A DNA stretch of 64,000 bases from Siderastrea radians. Lineage: Eukaryota > Cnidaria > Anthozoa > Scleractinia > Rhizangiidae. A model generated the notes under the pieces. The model had not been told where the DNA came from. It was given only the letters and a program-made list of their open reading frames with translations, and searched no databases. A program made the position numbers and the translations under genes. The stretch spans positions 65,769,746 through 65,833,745 of the forward strand of contig OZ024887.1 of NCBI GenBank assembly GCA_964017195.1, given 5' to 3'. Each line of letters begins with the position of its first letter. Position 1 is the stretch's first letter. Below are positions 44,601 to 56,600 of this stretch, one piece after another.

Positions 44601-47600
44601 TTCATGTTCAGTACACTGGACATGTGATTACTTAATAGACTTTCTCAAAAGTCCTTCGTTTCTCATTTCTGGTTCCGGTGGTTTTGGGGTTTCGCGGTTC
44701 CGCAATCGCGCTTCCAAAAAAAAACACTCTGAGCTCGACTTGTGGGCAAGTCTAGTGATTACTGAGTAGTTAGCTTGTCTGATTCTTTATCTGTAGGTTA
44801 GTGGTTTGAGCCAGGTTTATAACCAACCTGGTGCTTAACCATTTAAGCCCTGACAGTGACAAAAATGAAATTTCTCTTTACATTATCACTTCTTGTTCAA
44901 ACATTCAAGTGATGAGAATAAAGAAAGTGATCACCAAGGATAAGATGTCTTGATATTTAGACAAATTCTCCATACTAGTTCCATAAGAAGTGTATGGAGA
45001 ACAGTAAGGAGAATATGCATTTTTATATCAGGGCTTAAAGGGTTAAGCCTCATTGGTTTAATAGATATCACCTCATATCCAATGCACACTTGTCAAACAA
45101 TCATTCAGGGTTGCCACAGATCGAGAAATTTTAAGAGGAAAACACAATGCTTCAAGGCCAGGGAATTAAAGAGAAGTAAGGGAAAATTGAAATTTTAACA
45201 GCATTGATTGATTGGTATCAACTGCTAAAAAAAGAAATGTAGAACACCATCATCTCAATAATGATTTCTTATTTATTTATTTATTTATTTGTTTGTTTAT
45301 TTTTGCTGAACGAATTAATGTGAACTGTCATTATCAGTAATAAAATGAGTGGAAAGGGCAAGAACAAGGGTAGGTTGGAGGCTGATACTACAGGAATCTT
45401 TGACTTGTATTTATTTGGTCAAGGAAATTAATTTTTATTTTGGAGAAGTAAGGGAATTTTGAAAACTGATCTTTGTGGCAATCATGTAATGTTAATAACA
45501 CTGCCTTGTAGCTGCTTAATGTTACACAGAAACCAGAGCTTTGCCTTTTCCCTGATCAGCTTCCTGACCTGTTCTCTGCAGTGGATTAGACACAGATATT
45601 ATATTTTGGGGCCCTCTTATGAAGGGTATTTTGTTATTTAGTACATGATTTTATTTCTCATGGCAGGCAATACTTCCTTGTTGTAATCAAAGACAGGCCA
45701 ATGCAGTTGTGGGATTTGAAGAACCTTTCAGTCCTTAGAGAAATGCCATCGTACCTTTCTTCAGTCACAACCTTGGTATGTATCTAACAGGTTGCAATCT
45801 AAAGCATCCTGTTTTTTGCCCCCATACCCTTAGAGAACATAATTTATTTTGAAGAGTCCTACCAGCTTTTCAGTTTAGAGCAACAAGTGTTTAAAAAGCG
45901 GTGATTGATGGTGTTAAGGCAGTTTACATGCTATGGTTAACTCCCCTGATTTGTCAGTGGCAGCATAAATCGTCCATGAATTTTGACACTTGTTTTGTGG
46001 CTGAATCCTGAGTATTAAAATCAGCTTCAGAAAATCTGTTGCATTGCAGATTTTTATCAAATAGAGTCAACATACTCTGTCATGTAAGTCACAGAACTGC
46101 CATGTTAATCACATGTCAGGCATAGAATTGATGTCAAACTGCACTGCCAGTTATGCTCTGATACTGCTGGGCTGATTTGCTGGCTGGTCAGCAAGCCATC
46201 ATTATTAGAAACCTGCTCTAGGCACTGATATTAAATGTAACCACCTGTAGTGATTAACCACCAACATCAATTTTCCCTAAGGAATGGTCTCCAACTCACC
46301 ATTCCAAACACCTGAAGAAAAAGTTGACTCAGCAGCTGGAGAAGAGTCCATCAGGGATTGCAGCAAATGTTCTGGACCCAAGCAAGACAGACCACACTCA
46401 GACACAGGTAGAAGATCCCCCACCCTCATCATTTCTTTCATTTCATACAATGATCATTATTGCCTATCAGGTTTCTCAATAACTTTTTCATCAGCTAGCT
46501 GTGCCAACAGGCATTCTTTTTTTTCAAAGTTGCAGCACATAGTGCACAGCCATAATATTGATTTTATTAGACACCCTGTACATGTCTCATCACATTAGAA
46601 CATAGTTATCACCCACTGAAAGCCAGTCATCATTCTGTAAACTTATTCTAATATAATTTAACGTTAAATCTGAAAAAGACTTGATTTTTTCCTTGAAGAC
46701 TTGTTAATTTTTGGAATGTTCATTGTGCCACACCCCATCAGAAGTGAGATCAAACCACCAGAAAAAAACACACACAAATTTAACTGCCATTATGGCCTGC
46801 AGTTTATTCATCTTGTATCTGACTTGTTTTCTTTCCTAGGACAATAAACATTCCAGACATAATTCTAGTGAATCTTGGTTTCACTGTAATTGTGCAAGAT
46901 GAAGTCATGTCCACGGTTCATGTTATAAGAATATTTGTTCAAGTCAACATATTAAAGATGATACAGATACAAGGGATCAAACCTTGGGCTCTCAAACTAA
47001 AATTCTGATGCACATGAAAGTTTCACAGATATACAATGCTTTTGCATAATGCTAAATAAAGATGACACCTTAACTACCAAAATACAAACAAACAAACAAA
47101 AAATTTCACCCAGTTGTTCGGTTTAGATAAATTACAAAATAACCAGAAACCCTAAAATCAATTTGTTTATTTTTTCTGTCAGTCCTTTATAAGAGAACAC
47201 TTTGTGTGCGTGGATCAAGATAGACTGTTGTATCATATCCTTGTGGAAGGATCAGTGGTCAAAGATGGCTCTAAAGTTCAGTGTGATGTAAGTTTTGTCC
47301 CTGTCCTGCACTGAAACCTTGATTTGGCAGCTATAATAATATTTAAACAGATAGAATCGCAGGGTGAGCGAATAACCCACGAGATATAGCCAAGTTGTTT
47401 ATTGCTCATAGAAAGTACAGACAAGTAGTCTTACTGTTTAAGTAGGCACATAAGCGAATGTAATGAACTAGAGTCACTCCTACGTGGTTAGCGCGGTTAA
47501 GTCTGCACAGCAACTTCTCCCAATCATGTTGAGTAGCATTCAGCTTGGTGGTGAGATGAGGGAGGTTATTTTTGGCGCACAAATCAGAAGTCGCACAGAC

Positions 47601-50600
47601 TAACCAACTGCAAGGCAGCGTTCCACTCAATAACCCCATCTTGAGTCAGTGTCTTATTTTGTTTTGCATGTCACGTGCTTATTTATAACATATCACAGTT
47701 GCGTTACATTCTTCAGGAACAGTGACATTTAATGATTGCAATCAGAAAACGACAATATGTAGGTTGAATTTACAGAAGGAAATTTTACTATATAAGGACA
47801 TAATGTATGGTCATTGTCAATCAGCAAGTAATCCATGACAATTTAGCAAACAGATTTGCCTAATTGCAATACTGACCATGTTTAGTAACGAAAAATAAAA
47901 GTGTGTTGAGGTGATTTAATTTTTATTATTCTTGGTATTTTACATACGATCAATAAACATATAGGGAAACATTGAAGCACTTTGATTTTACCATGGCAAA
48001 TGGCCAGCACAGAAACAATGGCCGTTGCTACAGTGAAGATGTTCTCAACATATTTTTTCGTCTTAGCAAAAGAATCAAAATAGACAAACATTTAGCACAA
48101 AAAGCTAAAGAGCAACATTGCGTAGAAATACCTGCAGCACTTACAAAACTGGCCAAGTTTGAAGAGTTTTTTTTCTTTAGAATCTCAATATAATCCCTTT
48201 TGCATTGAATCCTTCAACTAAAAAAAAAACCCTTCTGTCCCATCTTCCTAGAGTGCTCTTGGACAAATCACATATATAACCTGGAAAGGTGATTTGTTAG
48301 TGTTATCTGATGTGGACGGAAACTTGAGCATCTGGGAATTAAAGGCCAGAATCACAAGGTAAGCAATATTAATGCACATTAGATTGGTCTGTGAGTACAA
48401 GGTTGACTACAAGCACCATTCTAGAGTTTCAAACCATTGTTGCTTCCAAATTTCTCACTCCTTCATGTTGTCTACCAGTAGAGAAGGAAGCTCCAGGAAT
48501 AACATTAGTATGTTATGTGACAGCGTAGTAATTACATATTCCAGTAAATTAAAGAGCAAAGCCATCTCCATTCAAGAGTTTATTAACAAGCTCCTCTACT
48601 CCTTGGTTGAAAATACTTCTCCTTCTGAATAGCAAGCAATGTACGTCTCTGAAACTGTTATTAATTATTACGTAATTTAGATACCATAATTTATAGTCTA
48701 TGTAATATTATTTGTAATTCCTCCAAACTAGAATTAAAAATGAGACAGGTGCTATTTTTGTCTTGTCACGAGTTGGCACAAAAAAAAGTCTGACTCCCTG
48801 ATGGGAATCAAACCCGTAACCTTCCACACAGCGGTCACAAGTCCATGGGTTCTCATCTCCTACTCATTATCAAATCTAAGGGGCTGTTCACATGATACCA
48901 GAATGAGTTTCATTCCGGAATGGGTTTCGTTCCAGAATGAAGTTCGCACCGCATTCACATGACAAAATCGACCGACTCAGCCATCTTGAAAACGACCGTT
49001 TTATCCACCATCTTGAAAACGATACGCATGCGCCACTCTCCCCAGACTACGCGGTTTGCGTTTTCATCACGGAACGGAGTTCGTTTACAGTTTACATGAT
49101 ACCAGAATGAAATTTCATACCAGAACAAGAATTTCATTCGGATTGAAAACCGGAATGAACTCATTCCGGAATGACTTGTGCGGAACCTAACTTTAGTCTC
49201 GGTATCATGTAAACAGATACAGAGAAATATATGGGGATGGAACGAACTCGTTCTGGAATGAAAGTCATTCCGGTATCATGTGAACGGCCCCTAAAGGTGC
49301 CTAAAATAGAACTGGAAAGAGCAGTTGATCATCAGATATTTTCCAACCAAACTTCTAAAATTAATGTCCATGTTATCAATATTAACCTGTGTTCAGAGAT
49401 TGTGCTGGTAAACAAAAGTGATTCATATTTTGCTGTTATGTGTGGGATCCCACACGGATCATTCCACGTTTCTGGGAAACCCCCCACCTACCCCTTCCCG
49501 AACCCAACATTTTGCTCTAAGTGATAGTAAGTAAAACACGTTGGGTTAGGGGAGGGGTAGGTGGGGGTTTCCCAGAAACGTGGAATGTGTGTAATAGTGT
49601 CCTCAGTTGTCTTAGCCTGCTTGCAGGCGGTTTGTGGGTGTTTTATCGCGGAAAAACCCCGGAAAACACGGAGTTCGCGATCGCCTGCGCCATCTTGCTT
49701 GGACGCGCGCGAAAATCGATCTGGGGCGAGTGACAAAGCGAGGGGGAGAGGGCGGGGGGAACGAGAGAAAAACCGCCTGCCCGAAAACCAGACTCCTGTG
49801 AGTCGCCGCCCTACCGCCGTATCGCTTCCGGTGTCACTTGTTGCGCATTCCATGTGGGCCTGATAGGCGATCGATCACGTTCTCTAAGCGTGCAATTCAA
49901 AAGAAACTCACATGTACCGCGCTTGTCAGTTTTTTCATATCAGCGAAATAGTTAATAGGCTGGATATTTTAATACCGCTTTGAGTCTATTATTCCCAGTG
50001 TATTCTACATTCCACTTGTATCCTTTTGATTGCTCCGTGTTCACAGCCTATTATACAACGCCTGTATCCAACTGCAAAGCTGAAAAAACTCTGAGCTTGA
50101 CTTGTGGGCAAGTCTACTTATACTCTGCGAGCAGAGGCCCTTCGATCTTCCCAGATAAAGGAAGATCGAAGGGCCTCTGCTCGCAGCGTAGTCTACTTAC
50201 AACGTAATCGACCGTAGTTTTCAATTCGTTTGTAGTCGCGACGTGTTTTACCAAATTTCTTTGGTTTTATTGTCAGTAAAACATGAAAATCAACTGGCCG
50301 AGTTTTACAATTAACGTGTAACACATTTACCGGTTAGTTCGATCGCCATAAACAAGTTGAATTGATTGAGATTGTGCTTAAAGTTTTCGTTAAATCCCCG
50401 CGACATTAGCAGCGACACATCGCTTTCAGTTCTAAACAGGAAATGTGTGTTTGAGGTTTCTTTTAGCAAGCGACATATTTCGACTTAAGTTCGCTTCAAT
50501 AAAGTAAACCGATTGAGTTTGTTATAAAAGAAACGGTATATTTAACCACAAATTGACTTCACATCACAAATTTGCATAACTTCAAAACAACAACTGGCTT

Positions 50601-53600
50601 GTGAACACATATTCTTCCAACACTTGTTCAGCGGAACTGTAAATAAACTCGGCTGGCTCTTCCGGTACTCTGCTAACGTACGTTCTCAGCAGTGAGTTCT
50701 ACTGCAATACAGAGACCTTCCTGTTGCACTATCTGGTCCGAAACTATGCTTTTCAATGGGCAAATTACCGACATTTTTTTGTCTCACTGATCTGCTTCTT
50801 CTCTGCGTGACTCCAAACTGACGATGGTTGACAGTAAATCGACCAATTAAAATGCCTCGTCCGCCGGCGGACGAAGTCAGAATCTGTGACTCGCAGAAGA
50901 CGGGTTTTCGGGCAGACGGTTTTTTGTTCTCTCTCCCCCCAACCCCCTCCCCCTCCCCCTCGCTTTGTCAATAGCCCCAGACCGATTTTCGCGTGCGTCC
51001 AAGATGGCGCCGGCGATTGCGAACTCCGCGTTTTCCGGGGTTTTTCCGCAATAAAAAGACCCACAAACCGCCTGCAAGCACAGTTGTCTCTATGTGCTAT
51101 TTACACTAACATTGAAATATAATTTAACAATCTTCTGGGAAATGAATAGCCTTCCAGTCATGATGCTAGAAAATGGGTAAGATGCCAATCAGAATGAAGT
51201 AATAGTCTAACTAAAATTGTTTTCTTTGTGTGTTGTCAGGGGTGTAGCCACACACAGGGGTCACATCAAGAAAATTAAGTTTGGTCCTGGCCGAGGAAAT
51301 AACAATCTTGGTGTGCTTTATAATGATGGAATTGATGTCTGGGACCTGCAAAAGGTATTGTGTTGTGTGTTTACTGATTTATTGCATAGATACATGCAGG
51401 TAAGGTATGGTTGTCATTAACCCTTCAAAGTGCACCTAACCCCAAAATATTTTTTACGCTAATATAAATCTTTGCACCTAATTTAAAAACATTTCGCCAT
51501 TATTTGCAGTTTTTGACTTTTTTATGGGCTTCAAAACTTACGACAAACTAAGCACCATTTGTCGCACGACCGAGTTAGAAGGGGCATGGGTCTATTCTTG
51601 ATTTGACGTCACAAACTACTTTGCATGCATGTTTGCAAAGACTTCAGGAGATGCAAATCAGTTTGTGATGTCAAATCCAGAATAGTCCCATGCCCTCACT
51701 AGCTCGGTCGTGTACCAGATGATGGCTAGATTTCGTAACTTTTACAGCCTATGAAAAGTCAAGACTGAGGGGGATTTCATAAAAAAAAGGCATAATGCTT
51801 TTCGAACAGGTGCAAAGAGTTATTTTAGCGAAAAAAATATTTTGGGGTTAGGTGGACTTTAAGCCCCGATAGAGACAAGCATGCAATTTCTCCTCACAAT
51901 ATCACTACTTGATCAAACGTGTAGGTCACGAGAATAAATGAACTGATCATCAAAGACAAAATGTCTTGATGTTTAATCAAATTCTCCCAACTAGTACTAT
52001 AAGAAATATATGGAGAGCAATGAGGAGAACATGCGTGTTGATATTGGGGCTTAAAGGGGTTAAGCTTTGTAGAAACTGGCCCTCTCAGGAAAAGTAGCCG
52101 GACATTCTCCGATGCCTGTTGTCTTTTGGTCACATTCAAAATCTGAGTAGCCAGCCATCTTTGCTGTAGTTGCCGACCATAATAGCTAGCTGCTGGTTAC
52201 TAATGGTAGCGCTGGATAGGGTAATGTTTACGGCTCCTTCACATGACACACTTAAGCTTAGCAAATTAGTGTCTGCAAACAGGTCTTTTCAAATAACAAG
52301 CCTCAGCATATTTTGTACAGTGTACTTAAACATTTGAAAATATTTGATTGGCTGAAGGTGAACAAAACATATTCTTTTTACAAACATCGACATGTCTAAT
52401 ACAGGTTTGGCAACGCAAAAACATTCTTTCATCCGTACAAGTCAGTGAAGCATGATTGTCCGGGTGAGTGTAGTCCTGAGAAGGACTGTTTGTGATGACG
52501 TCGACTGACGTTTCAACAACCTGAGCGGAAGTCATCACCAGAGTGCGGTGAATTGTTTATCGCCAGTGGGTGGTTTTAATGTTTTCATCTGTGGATAAAT
52601 TCTGTGAGTGTAACTGTTGAAACCATTGCTACTTGGCAGTATTTTCCGTTGGCGATCTTCCACTGGTAGCAGAAAACATTAGGAAATTCTAACAATAGTT
52701 CTAGCAGTACAGTCATTCCATTCAGAGGAGAGAAGTAGTACTCCCAGTTCTTCATGCAGTTGTAGTCAGGCTGCTAGTAAACTCTCTAAGTGGTAGTTTT
52801 GCAAGAGAGCTCAAGAAGACCTTACACTTGTGTTTGCATTACTAAGTTTGCTGTGATTCAATTTTTATAACAACAATACGATCATTAGCTTTGGGTTTTC
52901 AATTAATCAGCTGTTCATGTTTCATCAGTTTGAGGTTTACAGCAGTTACAAACTGCCAAAGGATTCTCCCCCGCTTGTTGACATGGATTGGTTGGCATCT
53001 GATTTACCGATTGTGACGCACTCCAATGGAGCCATTCTTGTTATGACAATGGACCTGAAGAGCTCTTCTTCATCTATGGCTCAAATGGACCTAGATGGTA
53101 CGCTGTCTTGTCCTTATCCTGTCTGAGCCCTGTTCAACCGTAGATCTCTGGGCAAGAATTCCCAAGTGAATTTTCTGGCCAAAAATGTGTCAGCTTCCTT
53201 TTTGCTGATACGTCCTGCATTTACAGCAAACTGAACCTAGTAATATGCTAATTAACAAGAAAGTTAATTTTTCAGTGAATATTTTACTGCTTTTTTCGTG
53301 TTTGTCTCATTATTTTTACTACACGTTCGTCTTCGACTTTCAACATTTACGTACACAAACACGAGCCGCAGCTACACGAGCGATTTTTTGCTTGCGATGG
53401 TGATGCGATTTTTTTGAAATTGTCGCGTCGCCAGCGCGCGGCGAAAATCGCCTGTGTAGCCACCCTCTGACGAAGTCCGTGATTTTGTCGCAAAAAATTC
53501 AACTCATTGAATTTCTCGCGATTTTTTTTCTGCGATTTTTACATCTGTCGCATCACCTGTGCGAAGGTGGCTACACATGCGATTTTCTCCGCGCGCTGGT

Positions 53601-56600
53601 GACGCGACAATTTTCCAAAAAAATCGCATCACCATCGCAAGCAAAAAATCGCTCGTGTAGCCGGCTGTGTAACAAAAAGGTGGTAACAAAAAGAAATTAA
53701 CATGGTACTTTTACTTGAGAAAATGACAAGTGTGCAGACAGTAGAATACAGTAAGTTTTATCAGAAAGATTACAATGAATTTACCAAACAAGATAACGAT
53801 ATGTGAAGTTTGTGAACTAAAAGTTGCTGGAATGATGTACCAGCATTACAAAAACAATATTGCTGAATAAAAATAAGATGTCAGATAATCTTTAAAATGC
53901 CCTAATTTTTTCAAATTATAATAGTAGATGGATTAAGGTTGTTGTTTTTTTGTACTGTGTTGTTATCGTCGTGGTTGCTTGTTTGTTTGTACATGTGTTG
54001 CAAACAATGTTTTTAAATGACTCCATTTTTATCATTACAGGTCCCCTGTGGTGCCCTCATATCATGGAGCCCAAGACAAGCCTCATTCTCAAGTCTGTTC
54101 TTCAGCACTCACTTGGAAGGGACCACTACTCACTTACAGACCTTTCAGACTTGTAAGATATCGACTTCAAAACCTCCCATTTCCTCTTTCTTTTCATTCT
54201 TCTCAGCGTTATTATGATTTTACCTACAGTCGATTGTAACCTGATAACGCCAATAAGCATAGTGCTCAATTTAGAATCATGGCACGTCAACCTTTACTAC
54301 GGATCATCACAACTTCTCATTTTTTTAATTTTATCTTTCCCCACTACAGTAGTTACTATGAGCATACCTACATTCGAGCACAATCTGATGATGCCATGTG
54401 CATGATGCTCAATGTTAGAGTGATGACATGTCAACCTGTACTAAGCACCAGCGTAACTTAACATTTTTTAGGGAAATTAAGAATGAAGAATCCCTCCAAG
54501 CAATTCAAGAGCAACTCAAGATGATTCCGCCGTGAGTAAAATGAGTAACTTAGAGCGGTTTTCAACTGAGTGCCGAATTCGCTTGTTGCTTTGGTTTTGC
54601 TTTACTTTGTTCTGTGATTGGTTAAAAAATTTCGCGCCACCTTTCCTGCGCTTGGCGCCGGTTACATGTTTTTTTGCATGGAGTTCTGATTGGTTCATTC
54701 GGTAATTTGTGTTTGTTGTGATTGGCTAGGATAATTACTTTGGTTTTGGTTTTACGACACTCATTTGAAAAGCGTTCTGTTACTGTATGTACTCACATTG
54801 CTTGACTGTTCGTTGGCTGCACCTTTAAGGACATTCTTTTGCTGATGTCATTGATTACAATGCATCCAATATTTAGAAGCTCAATCGACAAAAAAGATGC
54901 ATTAAAAAGCGGAAAAACGTGCACACATTTGTACACGGGAACTCTTGCCAGACAGCTATTTAATCGTCTGTAATTTTAATGTTTTTCAAAGAGAAATGCA
55001 CCATTTAATATTCAACGTATCCTTCTTGTATTTACCACAGTTATGACACAGTCACTTTATCTGTTTAGCCCTTCTGTACTTCTGTCAGATGAAACTATTG
55101 TTATTGTTGTTGATAGAATAATGCTAAGGATGAGGTTTGAAGGACACTGCAAAAAGTAACCTGGAAAGTTCCTCTAGAGCTGGCAAGATCTCACAGACCT
55201 TGAAAATAATTAGCTTTTAGCTGAGGCATACACACCACCCCTTGCTTGCTCACTACTCTGCAGATCAGCGGGTTATGATAGAGCTCGAGTAAACTTTTGC
55301 TAAGAGTATTCGTGTTGGCCCATATTTTGTTGTATGGATCTCCTGTGTGGACCTCTCTTGCCTGCTACCAGTGTAGCAGTCTAGGACCTCTTTAAAGAAA
55401 CTTTTGTGTGAAGTAAGAACACAGTTAGCCAGTATAGCATGTATTGATTGCATCTCTGTGTATGGGAACTGTTTATAAAGCCAGAGGTTACTGTAGATGG
55501 TATATTATCTGTTAAACGTTTCCTCTAGGGCCACCACAGATATGCTGATGAATTCTACCTTGGGAACAGCGCAGAAGTGTTTTCTCACAGCGCAGTAAGT
55601 TTCAGTGAAGGAGCGAAAATGGTGTATGTGCCAATAGGCCATTTCCGAGTTGTCTTGTACCTCTTTTTCAAAGCGAGTCTTGGTGCATGACTTTTCATAT
55701 GAAAATGAGTTTTCAGTCACATGCAAATAACACTCATTTTCATATGAAAGGGTTTGCACGAAGCCTCGCTTTGAAAAAGAGGCACAGGGCAATTCGGAAA
55801 TGGCCTATTTTGTATCCCTCCTCCCCGCCCCCTACACCCCCCTCCCAAAAAAAGAAAAACGCTCATGATCTGTCACCTCTGCTTTGTCTTGTGAAATTTT
55901 GTCTTTCCTAATCAAAAGTAAGGCATTGTCTATGCTAAAATGTTTGAAATAATTTTTATCCTAAATACGCAAACCTTCTGCAGATCAACATTTGATCCTT
56001 GACAAGACCATTTATAAAAATGGCATAATTTTTTAGCTGCTTCAATATGTTTGCGCAAATCGTCTTCTACACCTTTCTTACGGGAAATCCTTAGTTCCAC
56101 TAGATTAACTTTTTTATCATGCATATGATATCATGTCAAAATAAAACCTTAACAATATAACACGAGAGACATTTGGCATAGTAAAGCGTCATATTCAATG
56201 AACTAGTGTCCCCTCGAAACTGAATAGCCTGCGAATACAGCCGCCTCTCATTCACGTCCCTTCGCTCTTCGTTGAGGGACGTGAATGAGAGGCGGCTGTA
56301 TTCGCAGGCTAGAAACTGAAATGAAGTTGTTATTATTCTTGTTATATGAAGGGAACGTTAAATAAAAAATAAAATCAGTATTCTATAGGTTGTTATAGGT
56401 TGTTTTGTACCATGTTCCGAGATATAACGAAAATGCCGAAATTGTTGTTGAAAACTGGTAATTCATTGCTACTGCATTATGCTCTCATGGTAAAATGTTG
56501 TTTAAGTTAAAAAGTTAAAGATCAATACTATTTCTATTAATTCATTTCAGTTTGTTTGGAGATGAAGCTGAAACAGTGTTTTGGGAAGTTGCTCTTCACT

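Noticed and set aside
49488..49863. ORFs at the Arg/Gly-rich region on both strands
   Set aside because: They coincide with an inverted-repeat element and reappear inverted at 50765-51122; they are translations of the repeat.
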